Shown piece after piece: positions 46,901-57,560 of a stretch of 64,000 nt of DNA. Every line of letters begins with the position of its first letter. Position 1 is the stretch's first letter. Made by a program: the position numbers and the translations under genes. The notes below the pieces were generated by a model. It searched no databases. It saw only the letters and a program-made list of their open reading frames with translations, and was not told where the DNA came from. The stretch covers positions 177,450,756-177,514,755 of the forward strand of contig CM054063.1 in NCBI GenBank assembly GCA_028641055.1, read 5' to 3'. Source of the DNA: Alopecurus myosuroides. Taxonomy: Eukaryota > Streptophyta > Magnoliopsida > Poales > Poaceae.

Positions 46901-48745
46901 AGGCAACTGTGTATAATTTTCTGTTATGAGCCTGAAATGGTTGTCAGATGCTTCAACAGAACCTCTGCATGCAGTGCCATGCATAGCAGGTCTGCGATGA
47001 TGATGGATCATTTCTGGTCTTCTAGCCATATTGTTTCCTGATGCTCCAAAACTAATCATTCCTCGGGAAGCTCGTGATTTCTCACCGGCTATCAATCTTT
47101 GAGCATCAGCTAAGGTAAACACATTAGAGTTGATAGCTGAAACCACATTTGTATTCCGATTATTCGACAAATACATAGATGGTGTAGAAACATTGTCCAC
47201 ACCTCCATTCAGACAGTTACTATGATTATCTGTTCTCATCCTTTTGTAGGTTTCAGGAAAATATGACCCCCGTGAAGTTGCAGCATGACAGACATCTACA
47301 GGTGCCCATCCATTCCTTCGCTGGTCGCAATTCACACCTAACGAAATATGAGCACCATTGGAAGCATTATGTTCTCCTCTGGTATCTAGTGCATGCATAT
47401 GTGATGAGCCGTGAGAACCATGGAGCCCAAGTGCACCACCTGTTTGCATATAAGAACTGGTCATAAACTTTACGTAGTCATCTATCGTTCTGAGCTCACT
47501 CACATTTTCTATCATCGAATGCCCTTCAATGTGCTTGGGCGGTGACATGGGGTTTTGTGTCGATCTGTAGCCATGAGACATTTGGTCGGTTGCCCAAGCC
47601 TCTCTTAAACAAGGATTAGGATTGAAATTTCCCGTCATTGCAACCCCTTCAGAATACTGAGCAGTCGTAATTGGGTTTTCAGGAAATCTGTGACAATTAA
47701 GCATCTGTTTGTCCATGTGTATTTCTCTTACAGAAGCCTGAGGAGGCGAAAGCAAGTATTCTGTGAAATTAGTTGGCATGCCCTGCATTAGACTGGCTGT
47801 GCTGTTGAGATCAGGTAAATTTTTATTTGGCATCCCAGCACGGAGCTCTAGCAATGGATCTTTTTGCAATGTTTCCGTTATTCCGGACTGAAAAAATTGT
47901 GCAGGCATGTCTACAAAATTAGCATACTCATTTTGTATCTGATCTGTAGAACTATTGAGGTCAAGTAATATTCCTTTTGGCATATGAGGTACTGGCAAAA
48001 ACTGTGCATTGGCCATTTCGTTTGCTGAACTGTAAATTGCTGTTTCTGTATTATCTGCAGGCAGGAACTGTGCACCAGCCATCTGATTGGCTGAACTGTA
48101 CATTGAACTGGTGGTAAAACCCACATTGGATGGCAACTGGGTTTGGACATTACTTTGACTGGTAGAAGACTCGGATCGTTGATAATCCTTGGGATCAATA
48201 GATATCAGCTGAGCTTGAGATCCAGGATACGTGCTCTCTTGTGGAACATCCCCGTCCAAGTTCAGGCATCGCTTAGCTGGTTTCGGCTTAGGTCTGCAGT
48301 GTGAATCCCCAGTCTGTTCTGGAGGAGGTTGGCCTGCTGGTGTATTCTTGCGGACATACTTTCTTTTGCCAGATGGTTTTTCTTCCTTTGCCTTGGAAGG
48401 CTTTGGAGTTGCAGACTTAGGAGCCTTTGGTGGTCTCAAGACCTTGGGCCTGTGCTTTTTCCTCTTAGTCTTCGGTGGTGGAGTGTCGTTCAAGTCAATA
48501 ACTTCAGTTGGTCCACCACCATTTTGAACGTCTTCAATTGCCCCAGCATCATTTCTAGTGACTTCAATTGGCCCAGCAGCACTCGTAACACCAAACGGAT
48601 GAGCAGACTCTTTCTCCAATAATTCAACTGCACTATTTCTAGTCTGGATCTCGATGGAATTATCCAACTGAGTTGACATCATACTTGAGAAATAAAGATC
48701 GGCTGTGCTCTGTGACTGAGGAAGCCATTGTCCAAAATCCTGCAT

Positions 48746-49940
48746 ATTTACTTAGTCTACTTCATCACCCTGATGTAAACAAAAAGTTTATCTATTGCTA
48801 TCAAGTTTTTTATCAATTGTCAGGAGCAGCAAGATTGGATCAGGGAGTTCTCCACCTGCAAAATATGAAGGCACACTTCATCAACCTCAAATAGACAAAG
48901 AGAATGAAGAAACTTTCAGACATACACAAACAACACATTACAATTAGCTAAAATATACTACTCCTAGGTACATAAGCAAGAAGCCAATTATCACTTTATC
49001 AATGGCCAACGTGAAACTCCTGACAGACTTATGAAAACAACAAAACAAAAAGAACAGAAATAAAGTATGCAGCGGGGTAATCATAATAAAAAAATTGTCA
49101 AGGTCCTTTACACGTAAAATTTCCACCCCTCATCAGATGTGATATGCATCCTACATTTACTCTCTCCAAAATTCACATGGCCGACTTTGTCCTTTAGAGC
49201 AAAAGCATTGATGTACTTTAACTGCCCTGGCGAGAGAGAAAAAAAAAACAGGAACTCATGTGCCCCCCACCGCTCCCTATTGGAAAACGTGTTTGGTTCA
49301 GTTCTGTAAAAACGTAAATGGTATCGTAATCAACTCACGGGCGGTAAATGGTATTGGAACGGGAAAGCCATCACAGGGTGGGGAATTCGGGAAAGAAGCA
49401 CCTGACCAACTCACCAGGGTAGGGGATCGACGACTCCACCGCTCCCTTGTATGGTGCCGCACTGCCGCTGCTCGTATGATGCCGATGAATTCTCTGTCGG
49501 CGCCGGCGGTGCGAGTCGGGCGGAGGAGATTTGGGGCGCTAGGGATCGAGGACGGGAGTATTCGCTCGACACACGACTCGGCTCGCTCGCGGTAACGACG
49601 GCGCGAGCAAGGTCGAGGGCGGCCGGCCCGCCGGTGAGACGGATCGGGAGCCGGCGTGAGGAGGACAGGGGGTCGTAGGGGCTCTCGAGTGGGAGGGTCT
49701 TCGGGGTGAAGAATCGAGCGAATCGAGAGTGGGGGGAAGGCTGCACTGACTCGGTCCAGCGTTGGATTCTTCGATTTTTGGGGAAATGGAAGCGGAGGGG
49801 GACAAAATCGGTGTTAGGTTGTGACTTGTGAGAAAGAGCAGTGAGGAGAAAAGATTGTTGTGAGGAGGACCGGGTGATTAACCACGAGGATCTCGTGCGG
49901 CTATTAATAGGGTGACCGGATATGTGCCTCTTGATGCTCA
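48746..49940 (-). other. 5' untranslated region and promoter area of the ROS1a-like gene
   Basis: On the minus strand an acceptor (TTTTGCAG|GTGGAG, exon starting about 48872) lies just before the start codon exon. A good donor (CCCTG|GTGAGTTGG, near 49414) ends a GC-rich block. This suggests a non-coding first exon at about 49415-49890 and a 540-base leader intron. CTATTAATAG near 49903-49912 is a possible TATA box. The minus-strand frame at 49411-49941 is low-complexity and is read as leader, not protein. Confidence 0.5.
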
Positions 49941-52480
49941 CTCTCGTTTCCGTAGAAGTTAGTCACTTCTGTCAATTTTGCCATAACCATAGAGGAACTT
50001 ACTTTAGCCGCATCTGATCACACGTCTCTGTCCGCCCACTCAAATGGACTAGTCCCCGCACACCCACGTCCTTTTTTCAAATATTATAATATTGTTTTCC
50101 GCGCCTAGTCTTAACGGTCGACTCCGCCGCGAAATTTTCGACCGTTGAAACTAGGCGGTAAAGGTTATGTCTTATCGCTGCATATGAGTTCCAAAATTTA
50201 CGAGGCATATCATATAAAATATTATTTAAATTCGGGTAGAAGCTATCCGTTTCTTTACTTTAGCTACACCAGATCACATGTCTCCATCACAGACTTGTTA
50301 AAAAAAGAGTGTCATTTGTGTGGACAAGTCAAATAAATCTTTTGATGTTCTCAAGCAAGCTTTAATCGAGACTCTCGTGTTGGTTCTCCCTGATTTCAGT
50401 AAAAGATTTATGTTATAGACAGATGCCTTTGGGCATTGCAGTTATGATAAGGGTAAAGTTGAACAGTCAAATAGTTGTCTTACGAAACTCGTACTATTTT
50501 CAAACATTATGTTTAAAATTGTTCTTCATGTGTTATGTTAGTGGTCTACTCCTCTCGATAATTTTTTGACTGTTTAAATTAGGCGTTAAATCTTTTGGCT
50601 TGTTATTTTAAATTACTAACAATATAATGTGAAATTATGTTTGAATACTTAATTGTGTTGTGTCGATTCTCATGGGTCAATGTCGATGCAATGATGAAAC
50701 TAGGCCAAAACGAACATCGTTTTTGTTTCTTTAGTGTATTTTTGTATCCATAATCACATGTTGTATTATTTTTCGGAACAAGATCAGTAGTTGGTATATA
50801 TCTAGACGGTCATAACTTACGACTATGGATTGTGCTACTAATCTAACACACCCGTTCATCGATAATATTTCGCCTTGACTTCATTTGTACCCCTCTAAAT
50901 TCATCTTAAATACACATCGGGAACATCGGGATCTTTCGATTCGTCATTGTTCTAGGGTTTATATGTAAAATTAGCCACGCTCTCACTCTCTTATTTGCCT
51001 TAATATCCCTATCACCCTTTGATGGATCTCATTTTTTTTATGTTCCCCTCGTTTCCCCTCTCGGCCTCCATCTCCTTGCAATTCCCTCTCTTCCTTCTCC
51101 GGCTCTTCATTGATCCTTCACTAAGGGTGCCAAGCGACATTGACAAACACATACATATAGGGTTAGATGCATATGTCCATGCCGTCTACAGCGTTTCCCA
51201 TAAGTCTTTGTGACAGTATGGGTTGTAACACGGTAAAAATATACCACCCTCCTATATGTCGTGGTTCTTCCCCGATTTTTGGTGTCCTGTGTTTGGCTTC
51301 TGCTTGCATGCACATGGTATAACAATCTACACATGGATTTTTTTTTCACAGGCTCTCCCCTTTTTATTCCAATGTTGTGGGGAAAAGTTGAAAACAAATC
51401 ATCTCATATGCATAATGAGATATATTTATGTAAGGTCAAAACCAAGTATTGAGCGTCATAATTTTTTGAATTGTTCTTTTGAGTGACTCATCCGAGTTAC
51501 TGTCATATCGACCCTACAATAGTACAACCTTTTTTAAGTTTTGTATCAGATCGCTCGCGACGAGGGATGTAATTCATGGCTAAGAAAGTAGAGGCGGATT
51601 TAAATAATGCATTCATTTGGAGCATATGCTCCAAGGTGTGAAGCATCTGCCCTTTTGTAGTGCATCTTCATATTGCTTTGATTTACCTACTAGGGAGTTG
51701 TAAGACACACCACTTTTATACGAGTCATTTGTTTCTCATGATCCATTGACCGTATATAACTATTACGTCTTGAGAAGTATGTAGCATCCGTAACTATGGC
51801 ATGGATAAAGTTAAGTCACTAACTTTTCGGCCCCTCCTCATTATCAAGAATCATCAATAAAATAGTTTATATAATTATGTCTTAAACTGACTTGATGCGA
51901 AGATTTATCGTTGAATGAGACAACATACAATGGCTGACTCTTGTCTCACTAATTTTGTATATCTTATATTATCCCTCCCACACATGAGCAACTGTCATAT
52001 ATGACGAGTTAAGGGTAGCCCTTCCTAGATGTCAGATTAAGAGTAAGCCTCTTAACGATTGGCGTATCTTGAAATAATTAAGAGTGACGCTCTTAAATTA
52101 AAGTCATGTTGAGAACAAATGTATTTTCTTGCACGGTCTTCTAATAGCAAACTCTTCACACAGAATATGTATAAGGACGGTAAAATACATGCTCTTACTA
52201 GGAGAGGAGTCGGTAACTCTTCACGTAGTCAGATTAAAGACACACTCCATTATATGAAACGGTTTTCTTTTTTGTCGACTCTAAATGACCGAAGAGACAA
52301 CTATTGACTCTACCTTTGTCAATATCCAGAAGAAATTTGAGGACACAAATTTGGAAGAAAATAAAACCAAGAACTATTTTGGGAAACAAATAATTTACTA
52401 CTAGTGCTTAACAAGTATTCCATATATACATATGGAAAAATATAAGGATGTCAATTAGTGTTATCTTTATTATCTAAATC
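49941..52480. other. Intergenic repeats upstream of the ROS1a-like gene
   Basis: There is no intact gene. Two diverged direct copies of an about 100-base block lie at roughly 50070-50170 and 50490-50600 (TTTTCAAA.ATTAT, then a GTCTACTC/GTCGACTCCGC core and TAGGCG.TAAA). Between them is a short retrotransposon fossil (50330-50445). The rest, to 52480, is AT-rich and unrecognised. Confidence 0.5.
50330..50445 (+). pseudogene. Fossil of a Ty3/gypsy RNase H domain
   Basis: The plus strand reads SFDVLKQALIETLVLVLPDF followed by SKRF, a stop, then TDAFGHC. This is the start of a Ty3-type RNase H (usually F..LK.AL..APVLALPDFSKPF..TDAS). About 115 bases remain, with one stop. Confidence 0.6.
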
Positions 52481-52727
52481 ATTTTATTTTTATTATTCTA
52501 AGAGAAACTCTAACAGAGCCCTTAAACGCTGAACTGAAAATTGGGAATTTTCAGTTTGAAGCCATGCATGTAGTAGCAGAACCTGCAAAGCGAAACTGAA
52601 CATCCGCAATTTCAACTGCATCTTCACATTCAGATAAAAGTTCAGACAACGCCGGAGTTCTTTACTACGGTACATTGCACCTGAACCCACGGCGAGCTAG
52701 CTACGGCGGCGACCTAGCTACTCCTCG

Positions 52728-53160
52728 GGGTCGAGGTTGATGAATTTCGCATCCTGCTCAGCACAGATGCCCTCCCATTTGGCCTTCTTATACGCGAAGC
52801 TCGCCGCCTGCGTGAGCCCTTGCTGCTGCAGCCTCTCGTCGAAGGCATCCACGTTGTTGCGGATCTTCTACTCCTTCTCCCACTCGTGGGCGCTGCGGGC
52901 GAGCATCGGTCAAAGTCCCTTTCTTCTTTGCCCTCTCCGACGAAGTCCTCAGGCCCCACTATTGGGCCGGAGGCGGGCCCTGCATGGAGCACGACCTTGC
53001 CGCCCGTCTGATCCCTCTTCGGAGTGAGCAGAGCTGCGCGGAGGAAGAGCCTGCGCCCGAGGAGGAGCCCACGTCGAACGAGCTTGCGAGGCCGCACCGC
53101 TACGATCGCAGCGCCCACTTGCGCTTGAGCTCCTCCACATTGCTGAAGCTGAAGCATGGA
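52728..53160 (-). pseudogene. Decayed coding fragment, family unknown
   Basis: The minus strand reads HEWEKE, a stop, then KIRNNVDAFDERLQQQGLTQ and SFAYKKAKWEGICAEQDAKF, ending INLDPEE and a stop at 52728. Upstream parts continue in other frames to about 53160 (VVLHAGPASGPIVGPEDFVG). It has the look of a small transposon-encoded or captured protein with a helical C-terminus. I do not recognise the family. It has one in-frame stop and at least one frame change. Confidence 0.45.
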
Positions 53161-53293
53161 GGAAGCTGCTGATATGTTTCAAATGTATCTATAATTTCTG
53201 ATGTTCCATGTTATTTTCATGTCATATCCTAGATGTTTTCTATACACTTTATGTCTTCTTTATGGATTTTCTGGGACTAACCTATTAACAAGA

Positions 53294-53717
53294 CTAGAAG
53301 ATACCCCGCGCATTACGGCGGGATCCCTTATAGTAAATGTCATGTTTTTTTTTATGTAGAGGCCAAGGGTCTTAACCTCCTTTTCGAGAAAAAAAAGCAG
53401 CACGATACACTATATAGTCTAAAGAAATATCAAAAAATTGGTTGATCATACTCGAGATACTAAATTTATAGACATGTGATGCATATTATAAACCATTAGT
53501 TTAAAAAATGGATGGTTTAAGAAATGTACGATATGTATTATTAAATTGAAAAATGGATGGTTAAAAAAATGTATGATATGAAGAATTAATAAATATTAGA
53601 TGAGATGACATGGACAATTGATTGGTTAAGAGAATGGATGATGTGGATAGGTTGCATGTTGAGATAGAAAAATAATTAATGCATGTTAGTGGGGTTTTGC
53701 TTTATAAGAAGTATAGA
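53294..53717 (-). mobile_element. Small non-autonomous Helitron-like element
   Basis: Read on the minus strand it starts TCTATACTTCTTATAAAGC and ends in a GC hairpin (CCCGC..GCGGG, about 53303-53320) followed by GTATCTTCTAG, that is a CTAG end. It lies between A and T, the Helitron target. There is no coding sequence. The features are short, so chance similarity is not excluded, but both ends and the hairpin agree. Confidence 0.6.
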
Positions 53718-56020
53718 TGTCATAGAGCCGGTTCCTGTTTTCTGTTGTTTTGGTTTTAGAAAAGTTATTCTGGAAATATTCTCGGAATTAAACGAAACAA
53801 AATCTCAGGATCTTAGAAATCTATCACGTACATGAAGTCCGTAGGGGACCCGTAGGGGGACCCTAGAGCCACCACACCATAGGGTGGCGCCCCCCCCCCT
53901 GTCCACGCCACCAGGTGGTGTAGCCCCCCTGGCCGCCCACTGACGTTACCATTTCGCCTATTTAAGCTCCTCCTCGGGTTAACCCTAAATACCCGAGGCT
54001 CCATCCACGAAAAGTTCCGTAGCCGCCGTCATCGTCAACCCTAGTTCGGGAGGGTTCTGAAGCTCTCCCCGGCACCCTGTCGGGAGGGGGAATCATCACC
54101 GGAGGGCTCTTCATCACCATGCCTGCCTCCGGAGTTATGCGTGAGTAGTTCATCATTGGACTACGGGTCCATGGAAGTAGCTATATGGTTGTCTTCTCCT
54201 CTTTATGCCTCATGTTTAGATCTTGTGAGCTGCCTAACATGATCAAGATCATCTTGTTGCAATGCTACATGTTGTGTTTGCTGGGACCCGATGAATATTG
54301 AATGCTATGTCAAGTGATTATCAATCTATCATGTTTATGTTATTTATGATCTTACATGCTCTCCGTTACTAGTAGATGCTTTTAACTCCAAGAGGGAGTA
54401 TTTATGCTCGATAGTGGGTTCACGCCTCCATAACTGTTCTGGTTTTGACAGATTCTGCCTTTTTACTTGCATTCTCTCTTTTACTATGTTGAGTGGATTT
54501 CTTTGCTCCATAAAACATCAGCGGCTGTAGCTAATGTTTAAAAAGTATTAATAATGCTTGTGTCCAAGGAGAACATGTGAGTTTTTTGATTGTGCACTAA
54601 CCCTCTAATGAGAATTACTTTGAGTTTGGTGTGAAGGAAGTTTTCAAGGGTCAAGAGAAGAGGGTGATATAATGTGATCAAGAAGAGTGAAAAGCCTAAG
54701 CTTGGGGATGCCCCCATGGTTCATCCCAGCAAATTCCAAGAAGACTCAAGCGTCTAAACTTGGGGATGCCCAAGGCATCCCCTTCTTCATCAGCAACTTA
54801 TTAGGTCACTTCTAGTAAAACTATATTTTTATTCGGTCACATCAGATGCACTTGACTTGGAGCGTCTATTTGTTTTTGTTTTCTTTCTTTTGTTTTCCTT
54901 GTTGCAATAAATTTAGTTGGAACCCATCATTCTTGTGTGGGAGAGAGACACGCTCCGCTTTTTTGTATGAATACTCGTATTCTTCATCATACTCGTATTC
55001 TTCGTTTTTCTTCTAGCTGCTGCAAATCCTTTTAGCTCATGTTTTTCATGCATCTCTTATTCAGAGCTGTTAGTTCTGGCAGAGTAGTAGTAATACTCTC
55101 TTGTTTCATTGATATATTATTTGGAGAGTTTTTGTTTAGATAAAATTATTGGTGTTGGAAAGCAGTAAATTGTTTCATCCTTACAATGGTGCAAAAAGAA
55201 GCTTGTTTAGACTGTGGCTAGACTTTATCATGTCATGTTGGATGTTATTTTAATTTTATGCTTAGTAATTATTATTGTAGCATGACTTGTCTCAAATATC
55301 TGAGAGTGCTTAATGTGACATTGGAAGAATCATGAGTTGTTTTTATCACATTGAAGCATAATATTGCAGTATTCTTCTTCGAGTGCTTTATTTGGTTGAC
55401 TTGGTGCATGCTTACACCATGCTATGGCTACAAACCAGTCACCTCTAGCCTCTATGATCATTTAGTTTTTGACTAGTAGTACCATTTATGCTTTGATTAA
55501 TAAAAAAAATTGTCGCTATGCATGATTATGGCCATTATTACTCTCTTAATTTGTCGCTCTAAGTCTGTTGCTAGCATCCACCTGTATTGAGTATGAGACC
55601 TACTCGTGTATTCAACTCCCAAAAATCAAAGTTTGCCAAATGTGTCCACCATACCTACCTACATGTGGTATTTAACTGCCACTCCAAAGTAAATTCCTCA
55701 TGTGCTACCTTTAAAACCTTCAAAATTATACATGTTTTGTGTTCTTGTTTTAGCTCATGAGGACATAAATAGAGAATCTTTATCTCACTTGTTGATTGGA
55801 CTTTACACACATGGACTAGTGGCACATCCGCTTATCCAAATCGATAGAAGAGATGGCAGCGGGGTGCTGAAAGTGCATTTGCATCTTTTGATCTCTCTTA
55901 GGTTTTGGAGTTGATAACAACACTACTAAGAATCTAACAGTGCGTCAAAGTATTTCAGGAAACATCAACTAGACGCAAAAAGGTGAAGAGAACTCCAAGA
56001 CAAAGCCACCAAGATCAACT
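53718..56020. repeat. Non-coding LTR-like sequence of a Triticeae gypsy family
   Basis: It has no gene. The text includes GC-rich leader words (53850-54160), then long AT-rich sequence with the repeated phrase CTTGGGGATGCCC (near 54702 and 54760). From memory this is typical of large non-coding LTRs of Triticeae gypsy families such as Sabrina or WHAM. I cannot place LTR ends, and the family name is unverified. Confidence 0.4.
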
Positions 56021-56024
56021 TGAT

Positions 56025-56525
56025 CCAGCGGTAGTACCGGGCGCATCAGCGGTAGTACCGCTCTGCACAGCAAGCGGTAGTACCGCGCCCAGTATCGCTA
56101 GAAGTACTGCCAGAGTGAAAATGGCTACTGCATCCAGCGCTACTTCGGTGGTACTGGTTCGGTAGTACCGTTGTGCTCATTTTGGTCTAGGAGCAATTCC
56201 TTGCTCGACGGTAGTACCGCTACTGTCTGGCGGTAGTACCGTTGCTTCCAGGAAGCGGTAGTACCGTCGGCAGTACCGGCCCAAGTACCGCCAGCGAGAA
56301 ATTGCCCACGGTAACGTTTATGGTACTGGGGCGGTAGTGCCCTAGTACTACCGCCAGCCACTTTAATTTATGTCGAAGAAGTGGCCAGCGGTAGTACCGA
56401 TGGGCACTCGCGGTAGTACCGCTGCTGGAGTACCATGGTACTTCTGCGGTGGTACCGCTCGCGTCCTGTCTCTGGGTCACTCTAGTACCGCTCATGTTAC
56501 CAGGTAGCGGTAGTACCGCTAGGCA
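56025..56525. repeat. Cluster of CGGTAGTACCG near-palindromes
   Basis: Ten exact copies of CGGTAGTACCG, plus several variants (CGGTGGTACCG, CGGCAGTACCG), lie in about 500 bases at irregular spacing, all in one orientation with respect to the central base. Each can pair with itself (CGGTA/TACCG). The spacers differ, so this is not a simple tandem repeat. Confidence 0.85.
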
Positions 56526-56894
56526 CGAAAAAGGATCAAACGGCTACACTACCAAATTCCGCGCGGTCTGGGACGTTTCAATACCGTTGCGGATGGGCTC
56601 CAAACCGTCGCTAAGGGCAATCCGGTACGTTTTGCGCGACGGAATGAAAACGTATCAGATCGACTGTCAAGGATGATTCTGCGACGTTTATATGAACACT
56701 AAACCGTTACGGCTATCCGCAACGTACAGCAAATCGTCGCCACCAGTTGGGCCGTCCAGACTAGGCCCAATAAGCATTAACGTTTTTATTTCGTCGCTAT
56801 GAGGCGACACGTGGCAAACGAGGTTCTAACGGTCTTTATCGTAATCAGCTGACGAGGCAAAACGTGGGAACATTTTTTTTACGTCACCAGTCCT

Positions 56895-57165
56895 GACCAA
56901 TGAGGCGAAACCATGTGGACCAATCGAAATACGCCACATGGAAACAAAATGCTGCCACGTCGGCTTCTTCTGGGACGAAATCTGTTCGTCCCGGGCTACC
57001 TAGCGACGTTATTTTCCATCGCGAGTCTCGACCAATCAGGCGAAAGCATGTGGACCAATCAAAATACGCCACATGGAAACAAAATAGCGCCACGTCTCCT
57101 TCTTCTGGGACGAAATCTGCTCGTCGCGGGCTACCCAGCGCCTTTTTTTTCGTCGCTAAACTCGT
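56895..57165. repeat. Two tandem copies of a 135-bp unit
   Basis: The copies start at 56895 and 57030 (GACCAAT(G/C)AGGCGAAA) and share long blocks such as AATACGCCACATGGAAACAA and TTCTTCTGGGACGAAATCTG. A third, very diverged start may follow at about 57166. Confidence 0.8.
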
Positions 57166-57560
57166 GGCACGTGCACCAACCAAATGGTGCCACGCAACGT
57201 CTTTTCCATGACGTTTTTTTCCATCTCGGATTTGGGTGATGTCATCACCGTGCCAGGGACGTTATTTTTACGTCGTCTAATCGCCCACTCATAGTAGGCC
57301 ACGTGGGCTGGGCATACATACCACGTGTCGGTATTTGCCTTGACGGACTTTTACGTTACGTTACTATGATGTCGGTTTTGGTGCTATTTGGGTGGTTACA
57401 TCATCGTTATAATTGCCAATTGCACACAGCCAGAAAAGAAAACCACATAACAGGCATCAAATATTTAGTTTTTCTCACAGAATATCAAACCAACATACAG
57501 AACCACAGTTTCAAGGACCACGCATCTGCTCAGCCAGCATCTCAAGTAGGGCAACTCCTT

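Larger units (their letters stand above)
36035..48745 (-). pseudogene. ROS1A: ROS1a/DEMETER-type 5-methylcytosine DNA glycosylase, two frame breaks
   Basis: Seventeen coding exons: 48745-45913, 45664-45574, 45476-43926, 43600-43521, 41588-41504, 41423-41332, 41251-41183, 41100-41064, 40973-40891, 40552-40120, 39986-39950, 39862-39805, 39717-39578, 37822-37757, 37641-37527, 36576-36538 and 36159-36035. Apart from two breaks they join in phase to about 1980 residues, close to rice ROS1a (recalled). Such enzymes excise 5-methylcytosine in the nucleus, activating silenced genes. Seen: basic region near 95-140; AT-hook-like KRKAGRPRK and PRGRPRKE; domain A (WKGSVVDSVVGVFLTQNVSD); catalytic Lys in GLGLKSVECVRLL and Asp in VDTNVGRICVRLGW; 4Fe-4S motif C-x6-C-x2-C-x5-C (40973-40891); permuted CXXC-like and RRM-like C-terminus (FGTSVPSIFKG, RPLYARLHFPASK). 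Breaks: one base missing at 44101-44110, and exon 10 out of phase near 40504-40512. The first truncates the protein before the catalytic domain. Confidence 0.9.

Noticed and set aside
49411..49941. Minus-strand frame of 176 residues upstream of the demethylase gene
   Set aside because: Ser/Arg/Pro-rich leader sequence with splice donor inside it. Better explained as a 5' untranslated exon.
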